Source: Brachionus plicatilis (lineage: Eukaryota; Rotifera; Eurotatoria; Ploima; Brachionidae). Taken from it: DNA of 64,000 nucleotides. Below are positions 11,896 through 20,699 of the stretch, in pieces. Numbering within the stretch: position 1 is the first letter of the stretch; each line of letters begins with the position of its first letter. Below the pieces are notes generated by a model that was not told the DNA's origin, did no database searches, and saw only the letters and a program-made list of their open reading frames with translations. Location of the stretch: contig QEOQ01000690.1 of NCBI GenBank assembly GCA_010279815.1, positions 402,951 through 466,950 on the forward strand, written 5' to 3'. The translations under genes and the position numbers were made by a program.

Positions 11896-12069
11896 AGGTT
11901 AGATCAGTATAAAACCTTTGCTCTTTTAAGTCCTTGGTGTTCTGAATTGGCACAAAATGAAGTGTTAAGAGCACTAAGTAAGCGCCCAAATGGTGTACCT
12001 TGTCCTTTGTGTGGTTCCTTAATGAAAAATGAAAGAGGACTTAAATTTCATAAAGCTAAAAAGCATTAA
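11896..12069 (+). pseudogene. C2H2-like zinc-finger tail in DNA transposon
   Basis: An open frame without ATG ends at TAA 12067-12069 and closes with PCPLCGSLMKNERGLKFHKA then KKH: C-x2-C-x12-H-x4-H. It lies inside the 8-bp-TSD element, near its right terminal repeat. It may be the C-terminal DNA-binding part of a lost transposase or an accessory protein. About 58 residues are readable. I cannot name the superfamily. Confidence 0.45.
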
Positions 12070-12930
12070 TTTCAATTTTATTATTTTTTCTTGATTGATT
12101 TAACTTGAATTTTTTTTTTTTTATTGTTCACAAAAATAAAACATTGATCACAGTATTATTTTTTTTAGTTTTTTTAAAAGATCACAAAAAATGTGATCGC
12201 TCATTTTTTCAATAGCACAGATCACAAACCCAGCAAGATGACAAAAATCACATATTTAGTGAGCATGAAGATCACATATTTAGTGAGCATTAAGATCATA
12301 TAGTGGACAAGACCCAATGAGTCAAATTTATATATTTTTTAAAATTTTTAATGTTTTTAATTAATGATTTTTGTGTATGTTAAAATCAATTTTAAGTTAT
12401 GTTATGTTATTACTGAACTAAATCCACTCATTCTAATTAGTAAATTAAATAAAAATAATTAAAATTTATTTCGTTAGTTCCAAAAAAAAATTAATAAAAA
12501 AACACGCAATTTTCAATACTTTTAATAATTAATAATTTTATCATCTACGTGATAAACAAACATATCACAGATTTCCCTTTACATTGTCATCACGGAATGC
12601 AACATGTTGCAACAAAAATAGTGGCATCAAAGATTTACTGTAAATTAATGTCAAAAAATTAATGTCAGTGAGTTTAATGTCAAATCTTAATTAAGGAATC
12701 TAATGTTAAAAATTAAATAAGGAAAGTATTGCTAAATCTTAATTAATAATCTAATTTTATAAAACGATGATATTCTATTTTAATTTGCCTAATTAAAAAA
12801 CACTAATTGACCGCTTCCTTTCGGATTAAAAAAAAAGCTTTGAATTAATAGAAGTCCGAAATTGTTTTGAAATCAGCATTCGTTTGATAAAAATTAAATT
12901 TTTATCCTTTAAAATATTGAGTAGTCAAAA

Positions 12931-13866
12931 ATATCTGCTGGCGTTCCTCAAGGATCAGTTATTAGTCCTTTATTATTTAGTATATTTATTAATGATATTC
13001 CTAAAAGAAATAAATCTAATAAAGAATATTCACTTCTCTTTGCAGACGATCTTGTCACTTTTTTCATTTATAAAAAAAATGGAAATATAGAAAGTAAGAT
13101 GAATAAGTACTTAGTTGAATTAGAAAAGTGGCTTTTCAAGTGGAAAATGAAGATTTCGGTTGAAAAGTCTTGCTCAATGATTTTTACTAAAAATAATAAG
13201 GAAAGTTCTGTGTTTAATTTAAGGATTTATGGGAATAGAATCGAAAACTTAAAAGAAATAAAGTTCCTGGGTATTAGATTTGATTCTAAATTAACCTTTT
13301 CTTCAATGATAGAAGAAATTAAAGAACGTTGCAATTCAAGGCTAAATTTAATAAAAATCTTGTCGAATAAAAAATGGGGCCTTGACTTAAACACTTTAGG
13401 AAACCTTTATAAGTCTTTGATTGGTTCTATTCTAGATTATTCTTTTCCTTGTCTTAACTCTCTTTCAGAAACTAATATCAAAAGGTTAGAAGTTATCCAA
13501 AATTCAGCAGTTCGTTCTATACTAAAACTAAGATATGATACTCCCTCCAACATATTACATAATGAGGCATATAATAAACTTAAACTACTAACAGTCTCAA
13601 ATCGACTTTTTGAGTTGAGTGAGAGATATGTTAGGGCAGGACTGAGCCATTCTGTTCCATTAACTGTTAGACTGGTGGAAGAATATAACAAAGGTTTCGA
13701 ATCAAGATATATTGAATACCCAACTCCATTGTGTAATTGCTACCTTACTATTTCTTCTTTTTTTCATGAATCATCAAATAATTAAAATATGTATTCTGAT
13801 ACTCTCTATCAAAATTTATCTAATTATAATTTTAATATTTATCTACTTTTTAAGTTATATTATTTT

Positions 13867-13913
<47 letters not shown>

Positions 13914-13970
13914 TTAATCTGAAGGAGCTTTAGCTCGGTACAGATATACAAATAAATAATAAATAATAAT
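12931..13970 (+). mobile_element. 5'-truncated LINE (family B) in the Mutator-like element
   Basis: The insertion boundaries are given by the uninterrupted copy at 21129-21135. The LINE has one intact RT frame, a run of about 40 T at 13870-13911, a 3' block CTGAAGGAGCTTTAGCTCGG and a tail of AAATAATAAT units. The same 3' block recurs at 22560-22610 (minus) and 28590-28620, so this family has at least six copies in the window. Confidence 0.8.
12934..13785 (+). CDS. Reverse transcriptase C-terminal half, LINE family B
   Basis: A continuous frame of 283 codons opens inside the element, without its own start, at SAGVPQGSVISPLLFSIFIN. It passes the catalytic block LLFADDLVTFF, then WLFKWKMKISVEKSCSMIF (thumb), FLGIRFDSKLTF, KSLIGSILDYSFPCLNSL and ends at TAA 13783-13785. 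FADD replaces the usual YADD, which keeps both aspartates. The upstream half of ORF2 and any endonuclease are missing because of 5' truncation. This is the least decayed RT in the window. Confidence 0.8.
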   Translation, partial: SAGVPQGSVISPLLFSIFINDIPKRNKSNKEYSLLFADDLVTFFIYKKNGNIESKMNKYLVELEKWLFKWKMKISVEKSCSMIFTKNNKESSVFNLRIYGNRIENLKEIKFLGIRFDSKLTFSSMIEEIKERCNSRLNLIKILSNKKWGLDLNTLGNLYKSLIGSILDYSFPCLNSLSETNIKRLEVIQNSAVRSILKLRYDTPSNILHNEAYNKLKLLTVSNRLFELSERYVRAGLSHSVPLTVRLVEEYNKGFESRYIEYPTPLCNCYLTISSFFHESSNN

Positions 13971-14043
13971 AAATTTACTTAAAACTTGAACAAAAACAAC
14001 TTTTTTAAACAATAAAAAACTAAATTTAAAGCAAATATACGAA

Positions 14044-14184
14044 ATGGAAGACTCTGAAGAGATAATTTACATAGAAAGCAACGTTGGAATCGAGAAAGTA
14101 AAAAACTCTAATTCAGTTGTGATCTATAAAAACTTCCGCAAAAAATACAAATTTTTGATTATCATTAGTGACTATATCTTTTAA
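14044..14184 (+). pseudogene. FLYWCH-like N-terminal remnant of Mutator-like transposase
   Basis: ATG at 14044 opens 46 residues: MEDSEEIIYIESNVGIEKV, then NSVVIYKNFRKKYKF and a stop. The pattern (aromatic, S-N-x-G, aromatic-x-K) resembles the start of a FLYWCH zinc finger, often found at the N-terminus of invertebrate Mutator-like transposases. The rest, including W and C/H ligands, is deleted. That fits the 8-9 bp target duplications of this element. The homology is suggestive only. Confidence 0.35.
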
Positions 14185-14796
14185 CATCAGAAAATTTTAA
14201 CATTAAATTATTTTTTCATTTTTGAAATTAAAATATTTTAACATTAAAATCATTTTACAACAATTTACAATAGACCGCATCAAATGTCAAAATCTAGGAA
14301 AGATGTTCAAAATCTCTATTTTGAAATTTAATCTCTGCTAAATTTGCGGAAATTAGCAGACTTTTAGAGTTGATGCAACTATGTTTGTTTAGTGGCTTAG
14401 CCAGAGAGTGATCAAGCCAAAAATTAAAATTTTAAAGACATCAAAAAAAGTCATAATTTTTCAGTTAAATTGAAAATTTTCAAAAAAAAAAATAAACTTA
14501 TTTTATTAATTTGTTTATTTATTTTAAAACTCATTAATTTATCATTTTTTTCTTAATTCCATCTAATAAAATTTAATTTTCTTAATTTTTTTTTCCATTT
14601 TCATATTACAATCGTAAAAATTTATGGAGAAATTACCTGGACAGAACAGAGAGAAAAATGGATTAGAAATGGTAAAAGTATGCTAACCAAAAGAATCTAA
14701 AATTATTTTAAGAAGTTTGTTTGAAAATAAATCGACAAATTTGCATATTAAAAGATTAATTTGAATTTTACCCTAAAAATAATAACTACCTTTAAT

Positions 14797-14990
14797 AATA
14801 ATAATAATAAAAAGCTACAGCAAGCGAGCTTGATGCGGAGATGGCTTACTCGGAAGCCATCTATGGTAGATAATTGTGCAAAAATCGAGAGATAAATTAA
14901 GGAACTACAATGAAAGTCACAGAGACGAAACTGAGGTACAATTTATAGAGACATTACAGATATTACATAAGATTATAAAGAACATTACAG
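14797..14990 (-). mobile_element. 3'-end fragment of a CR1-like LINE
   Basis: Read on the minus strand it contains CTACCATAGATGGCTTCCGA, then CCATCTCCGCATCAAGCTCG and CTTGCTGTAGC before a TTATTATTATT tail. The LINE at 8916-11380 ends with the closely related CTACCATAGACTGCTTCCGT and CTTGTTGTAGC plus the same tail. It is strongly 5'-truncated. The upstream limit is uncertain. Confidence 0.65.
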
Positions 14991-15402
14991 GTAAAGAATA
15001 GATAAATAGAAAATAATTTAGCTATGATTCTGTAATAAACGTGGCTTTTGTTTAATATCTTTTTGTTCATAGACGAGTATTAATTTAGTAACTCCCGCTA
15101 TGCTGTGGTTGAGAGACCAAACAATAAAAGAAATAACTTTAAGGATAAATCTTTATTTGAAATAAATTGGGATCTGAAAATAATAAATGAAAAACAAGCA
15201 TTTATTTATGAAAAATTATGACTAGAAAAGAATAACTACTGTAATTGTTGAGAAAAAAAGTAGTTGTAACTGTTTATTACTCAAATTTAAAATAATATTA
15301 AATTTGGGTTATAAATTTACAATGATCGACCTAGAGACTCTCGATCTCTAAATTTTTTTATATTTATAGAATTTTAATTGTCAACTTAATATCAAATTAA
15401 TA

Positions 15403-15543
15403 ACAATGGTCACATACTTATAAAATGAATTAGTTGGTCACATTTTAAAATTTATTAAAATATTGGTCACATATTTCCTTGGTCACTATAAAGTAACCAG
15501 TGCTGGTCTCCAACTGAGTAAAGTGATGTTGGTCACATTACGT
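15403..15543 (+). repeat. Cluster of TTGGTCACAT motifs
   Basis: Five copies of a GGTCACW motif lie within about 140 bp (near 15405, 15435, 15468, 15480 and 15529), most as TGGTCACAT. The surrounding 14990-16255 has no gene that I can support. The spacing is irregular, so this is either a degenerate tandem repeat or part of an unidentified element. Confidence 0.4.
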
Positions 15544-16255
15544 GGTAGACCCCCCAATTTAAGAAAATAAAATGGGGAAATAAGGTCTAAATTATAAAAC
15601 TTCATAGATCTTATATGATTTATATTTTTATGTCTTTTCTTAATTCATAGACAGAAACTAATTTTTAAAGGAAAACATTTTAAAACCATCAGTTAGATTA
15701 ATTTCTAAATTAAAAAAAAAAACAATAATCCTTCCAATATGTTACAGTTTCAAATTTTCTTCTTGATTTGATTTAGAAATTATGTAAAACTTCGCAAAGT
15801 TTCTTCTGTCAGTTATATCAAAAATTTTATATTGAGATATTATATAAAATTGAATTTTGTAAATTTTCGAGCAGAGTGTGAAATAGGCTAAAAATTGAAA
15901 AAAGCCAAAGATTTTTTTATTTATAATTTACAATCATATTTTATTTAAAAAAAATTTTCCCAAAAAATACAAATTTGTAATGTAATATCGTACAATTGAA
16001 AGATTGTTATAACCAATTCAATTTAATGATGCTTATAAATTTTTTTATTAGAATAATATTTAGGGGAGGACCAAGGGAAATTTGGAATGGTAATTAATCT
16101 CCCTTTCAGCTCTGTGTTGAGTAGATTTGATAATAAATAAAAGTGAATAAATATTTGAAACTGTTACAAGACAAACAAATGAAAATTATTGTTTTTTTTT
16201 TAGGAGAATCACTTGTGAAATAAAAATTAAGTTAAAATAAGGCATTATAAATTAA

Positions 16256-16399
16256 GAATTTTCAAAAGATGAGTCTTATATATGGAATCAAGTCATGACT
16301 AGATTTTTCAAAATAATAAAGGGACATAAAGGCACAGTTGAAAATACTTGGCATAAATATAAAAAAATTTACCTCGATTTTACTAAAATTGAGATCTAA
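16256..16399 (+). other. Short coding-like stretch, possible SANT/MADF-type remnant
   Basis: A 47-residue frame without ATG reads DESYIWNQVMTRFFKIIKG, then TVENTWHKYKKIYLDF and a stop. The tryptophan spacing resembles the Myb/SANT-like or MADF domains that precede some transposases, but only one helix pair can be judged. No neighbouring exon is apparent. It is probably a transposon relic. Confidence 0.2.
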
Positions 16400-16489
16400 T
16401 TATGTATAAACATATCAGTTAATAAATAAAGTATTTTTTTTAATAAAATGAAAAAATAAAATTGATTATCAATTTTAAAAATTTTCAAT

Positions 16490-16752
16490 CAGAGTTGTTT
16501 AAAAGTACCAAAAAAAAGTCCAAGTCCAGACTTTTTTTTAAAAATTTGCTAGATAAGGCTTCATATCAAAAAATTTATATACTCTTGGGTTGCCTAATGC
16601 AATAGATTTGCCTTATATCAGAATTTTCTTGTAATTTTAGCATAAAAGTCTTCACAATTCTTCTTCAGTATTCAAAATTTAAAGTCCGGACTTGGACTTT
16701 TGAAAAAAAAAGTCCAGACTTTGAATTGACTTGTGCCTTTTAAACAACTCTG
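16490..16752. mobile_element. hAT-like foldback MITE with CAGAGTTGTT ends
   Basis: The left end CAGAGTTGTTTAAAAG is matched inverted by CTTTTAAACAACTCTG on the right. Inside, AAGTCCAAGTCCAGACT faces AGTCCGGACTTGGACTTTT. Flanks TTTTCAAT and ATTTCAAT make an 8-bp duplication with one mismatch. Partial ends of the same type occur at 37379 and 53403. No coding capacity. Confidence 0.7.
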
Positions 16753-17295
16753 ATTTCAATAGATTTAATTAAAATGAACAAACTAATTGTAATATTTCAA
16801 ATAATCAAAAGCTGATAAAATAGATTTATAGTTTTTGGTTAAAAAATTTTTTTGAACTCTATTTTACTTGAAAAAAAACTTAAATTTTATTAAATAATTA
16901 AAGTAAACCATTTTTTATTGAAATTTTTTTAAAAGATTGAAATTATCTCAAATTCTCAAAAGAAAAGACTTAAGTTAAGGTACCTTGTTAAAGCTCTCAA
17001 CAAAAAAGAATTATAAAAACAAAATTTTAAAAGGGACATAATAAAAATTATCATCAAAGATTTCAAAAAGTAAACAGGTATTAAAAATATTTATTATAAA
17101 GATTTTTTATTTAATTGAATAAATGCATTTAAGTGCAATTACTTTTGATCTAAAGCCATTTAGTAAAACAGTTAAGGAGATATTAAGTTTTAATCAACAA
17201 AACATTTTTTTTAAGTGTGTTAAGAAATTAGGATTTCAAGAAAATTAAATCAATTAAAGTTTAATTTTTCTCTTGAACAGTTTTTTTTAGCCTAC

Positions 17296-17535
17296 TTAGG
17301 GAATCGGGACATGAAAGACAAAATTTTTGAAAGCATTAAAATAATTTTCAATTAAAAACTGATCATCTGTTAATAATTCAATTAAATTAGAAAAATAAGG
17401 CCACAAAAAACACTCTTGAGAATTAAAATTTATAAAAGAACAATATGCTCGATTAAACAATAAAACATTTAAGCATTTTGAAAGATAAGCAAGAAAAAGT
17501 AAATCTCTAACAATGTGTAATTTTAAAACATTCAT
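17296..17535 (-). other. Unidentified 79-residue open frame
   Basis: An ATG-started frame with ordered content (HIVRDLLFLAYLSKCLNVLL, SQECFLWPYFSNLIELL). It is leucine-rich with several cysteines and no recognisable motif. There is no neighbouring exon on the minus strand that I can tie to it. It could be a transposase relic or chance. Confidence 0.15.
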
Positions 17536-17797
17536 TTATGTTTACATTTCTTAGTAAAATAGAGTTGTAAACAAATTAGAATAATATTTAAGTTTTTAAT
17601 TTAAAAAACTAATTGAATATATTTTTTTACACATTTTAGTTTAAAAAACTAAAAAGCTCGGAATATTAAAATTTTTCAATATTGAATAATAATTTTGATT
17701 TTCGATGTTAAATTTATTTTTTTAAATAAAGAAGAACTAAAGAGTGAAGCTTATGTTGTTTTTGATTGCTTAAAGATTTTTTTTAAACAGTGAAAAT

Positions 17798-18129
17798 GGG
17801 AATTTGAAATTTAGTACAAAACGTAAAAACTTTATAATTTTTTTTCTAATTGTGCAAAAATTGTTCTGTAAAGAGAAAAACATTGTGCATTTGTGAAAAA
17901 GAATTCTTGGCTCTGAAAAAACTGCAATTTTCTGTAAAATTCAAAATATTAAAAAAAACTTGATTAAACTATGCAATAAATTGCAGAGTTTTTGGAGAGC
18001 TTGAAATTCGCTTTACAAATTTGTACAATAGTGTACTCTTAAAAGAACCATTTTTGCACAATAAATAAAAAAGATAATAATTTTTTAATTCTTTGTACTG
18101 CAATTTTTGTACTAAAATTTCACGTTGCC
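17798..18129. mobile_element. Foldback MITE, GGYATTGTGAAATT family
   Basis: It begins GGGAATTTGAAATTTAGTAC and ends as the inverse of GGCAACGTGAAATTTTAGTA. Inward, ATTGTGCAAAAATTGTTC faces GAACCATTTTTGCACAAT. Flanks AGTGAAAAT and ATTGAAATT agree at 7 of 9 positions. This is a more diverged member of the same family as 4248 and 37929. Confidence 0.6.
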
Positions 18130-19814
18130 ATTGAAATTTTAAAAAAATCTTTTTTTTTTTATTTTAAAATCTTTGGGCTTTTGCACCTTATTTCAGATTA
18201 AAAAAATATTAAATTAAATAACAATGTTTAGAGCTGATATTAAGGATTTTAAAGTTATAATTTGAAGTTAGAAAATTAAAAGAAAAATTAATAAAAATAA
18301 TTATAAAATTAAGATATTTTTAATTACTTTATATTTATACTCTTTAAAATCAAATAAGATATCATTTTTTATTATTAAATTTTTAATTTTTAATTGGGAA
18401 CAATTAGTTTGATTGTTAAAAAAATTTGCTTTTTTTCCATGCGATTAATAAAAAAATCAAAATATTAAAAAAATTTTCAAAAGTATTAAAATCTAAAATA
18501 ATTGAATTCCGAAAAAAAGAGTTGCTTAAATTTTTTTTTTTTGATATGGAAATTTCATCGAACTTGCAAGTCTCTAATCATTAAAATTACAAGTATTTGA
18601 ACCGAAAAAATGAGGAGAAAAAAAATAACAAAAATGTCTGGAAATAATATTAGAACTAGTAACACTTCTTCAAAGATTAACATTGAGGGAACATTTTCAA
18701 ATTGATTGAGAACAATAGTATTACTCTATTTTTGATATTCAGTGACACAGAAAAAAAATCTACTTATCAGATAAGAGAAATCAAAACAAACGTATTTCAT
18801 ATAAAATATTCAAGTTTAATTTTCTATTAGATAATTTATTTATTACAGTAGAGATAATTTATATGATTTCTTTAAATTTTAAACAAACAAATTAAATAAA
18901 ACTAAGAATAAAAAAGAAATTTATAAATTATAAAATAGAAATTCATTAATTATCTTAAGGTTTGATAGAATCTGATGAAAGAAAGTTTTGTCTTTCTTTA
19001 CCTTTGTTAAAATAAAATAAAATAAACAGTCGAAAAAATTTTTTTATCCCTTTATTTTAGTAGATTCTTATTTATATTTTATTTTTTCATCATACATTGT
19101 CTAATTGGCCTTATTTTTTAAAGCCATTTACTTATTAATCAATTTTTAATAAATTTTTGAAATAAAATATCAAATTTGTTAGCTTTTTCCATATTTTTCA
19201 TAAGCCTAATTGGATTTTTTTTAAATACACATACTTTTTAAATTTTCATTGTCAAAAATTTGATAATTCCTCAAAATTTAAACTAACATCAAACCGTGCT
19301 TTTACGGATTCGTGTGGAACTACAACGCCCAAGTCTTTAATTCATTCATTAAGATGATTTATTTATAGTAATATAAAAAAAAACTAATTATTTAATAAAA
19401 AGTGACCCTAAAATTTAACAAAAATATTAAAATTTAATTTTTTCTAGGACTTGGACTTAATTTTAGTGACTTTGACTTAAACCAGGCCGCCAAAATAATT
19501 ACCAGGAATGGCAAAAAAATAATTAATCAGTCATATTATGGCTTAATATTTTTATAAATTTCTAGGTATTTAAGTTTTCAAGTGCAAAATTTGACGACTT
19601 TAGTTTATTATTATTTTCTATTGGGTTACTGCGCCTCATAGGCCACTTAAAAATAAAAAAAAAAAGCAGACAAAATTTTAAGAAATTAAATAGTTGAAAA
19701 ATGAACAAATTTAATTAAGTTTAAATTTCATAATGTTGAATTTATCAGCACTGTATTCAAAATATATTTTTAAATTTACAGTTTATTTGGTCTTTGCAAA
19801 TCATATCACAATTT
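18130..19814. other. AT-rich DNA without an identified gene
   Basis: I see no gene or defined repeat between the foldback at 17798-18129 and the retroelement fragment at 19815. There is only A/T-rich sequence and short A/T runs. Confidence 0.4.
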
Positions 19815-20480
19815 GTTAAAATTTTTTTCTACAGATCTCAGCTTTGTCAGTTTGTATAATTTTTGCTAAGTAATTTTGATCAAGTGCTTCTAAGCATTTT
19901 TTCGTTTTTTTAAATTCAGAATCTGATCCAATTACTTTGGCTGTATCATTGAGTTGTTTTATAAAAGAGTTTTTTAGACATTTGAAACACTCATAATATT
20001 TTTTTAGGTATAAAGTGGCATCGCTTAGTCATAGTAATTTGGTCATAAAAGATAAGTTTGAATTTACGGTACAGTTTGCTAATCGGCTGTATTAAAAGTG
20101 CCGCGTTCTTTGAATATTTTGCTAACCCAAGATCTCTTTTAATAAGACAAGCCTGAGAATTCACACAAACTCAATCTAAATTTTATTTATTTACACAAAA
20201 ATTTTTTTTTTTTTATTTTCTTTTTTATCAATGATTTAATTTTGTAAAAAGCTCCCAAGCATGAGGGTTTAAACGAAGGCTATTGCCATTCGAACGAACC
20301 CTGGGTTTTCTTAAAACTATTTTAAAAAAAAAAAAAAAAAAAGACAAGCCTGTGAAGAGTCGTAGTACTTGAGTTTTGCTTTTTTAATGTGACTAATTCC
20401 AAGGCCATAGTTAAACATAGATTGGCTGACTATAGGTACTATAAATTTTTGCTAAAATTTTCGGCTCCAGCCAAAATGCT
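19815..20480 (-). pseudogene. Non-LTR retroelement C-terminal fragment, split by a SINE-like insert
   Basis: On the minus strand a frame reads YGLGISHIKKAKLKYYDSSQ then, across the insert at 20156-20340, continues in phase as IKRDLGLAKYSKNAALLIQ. After a shift near 20025 it continues as FIKQLNDTAKVIGSDSEF, KKCLEALDQNYLAKIIQTDK and ends EICRKKF. The GLGI block followed by a helical region resembles the post-RT region of some invertebrate LINEs. It carries at least one frameshift. Family assignment is tentative. Confidence 0.45.
20156..20340 (+). mobile_element. SINE-like insertion with 12-bp target duplication
   Basis: AAGACAAGCCTG occurs at 20144-20155 and 20341-20352. Between them are 185 bp that end in a run of 19 A, the mark of a LINE-mobilised short element in plus orientation. 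The body contains GAGGGTTTAAACGAAGGCTA and TTGCCATTCGAACGAACCCT. A related fragment (GGCAATAGCCTTCGTTAATA) is at 53965. Removing it restores the reading frame of the host retroelement. The GTTCGTTCGAA stretch is only loosely like a tRNA B box. Confidence 0.7.
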
Positions 20481-20699
20481 TTGCCTACTCCATTTAGTGA
20501 ATTGAGCTTTCCTATTATTATTATTTATTGATTTAAGCCTCATAGACAAAATAAAAAAAAAAAGAAAAAAAAAGTTAAGTTCTTCGAATTCTACAAAATT
20601 TGAAAGTAAAAATAAGCAATTCACAAATTAGAAATAATAATATATATATAAAAAAATTACAATTATTTAAAGAAATCTACTATTAGTGAGTCGTTTAAA

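Larger units (their letters stand above)
8888..12315. mobile_element. DNA transposon with 8-bp target duplication, split by a LINE
   Basis: AATGAGTC occurs at 8880-8887 and again at 12316-12323. Just inside, the left end (8888-8915) and the inverse of the right end match at 22 of 28 bases without gaps (core TTGTCSACTATRTGATCTT). The left terminal repeat then breaks off and resumes at about 11381 with TTCACTAAATATGTGATCTT, matching the inverse of the right end around 12180-12290 (TGATGACAAAGATCAC-type block, ATGAGCGATCACATTTTTTG). The CR1-like LINE at 8916-11380 therefore sits inside the left terminal repeat, and the original element was about 0.96 kb. The 8-bp duplication suggests a hAT- or P-like element. 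The right end has a tandemly doubled TCACTAAATATGTGAT unit. A short zinc-finger-like frame lies inside. Confidence 0.7.
12632..14276. mobile_element. Mutator-like element, copy with internal LINE
   Basis: It starts GATTTACTGTAAATTAATGT and ends AATTTACAATAGACC, the same ends as the element at 20776-21530. GCATCAAA flanks both sides (12624-12631, 14277-14284), an 8-bp duplication. The interior matches the 20776 copy up to GAGTAGTC, where a LINE is inserted (12931-13970), and resumes at AATTTACTTAAAACTTGAAC. It then carries a short coding remnant at 14044. Flanking sequence looks like a broken GTGCAACAT-type foldback. Confidence 0.75.

Noticed and set aside
13870..13911. Poly-T tract as a LINE tail in minus orientation
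   Set aside because: The element continues past it to a conserved 3' block and its own AAATAAT tail on the plus strand, so the tract is internal.
20220..20300. tRNA gene or tRNA-like head in the SINE-like insert
   Set aside because: No cloverleaf can be drawn and only a loose B-box-like string is present.
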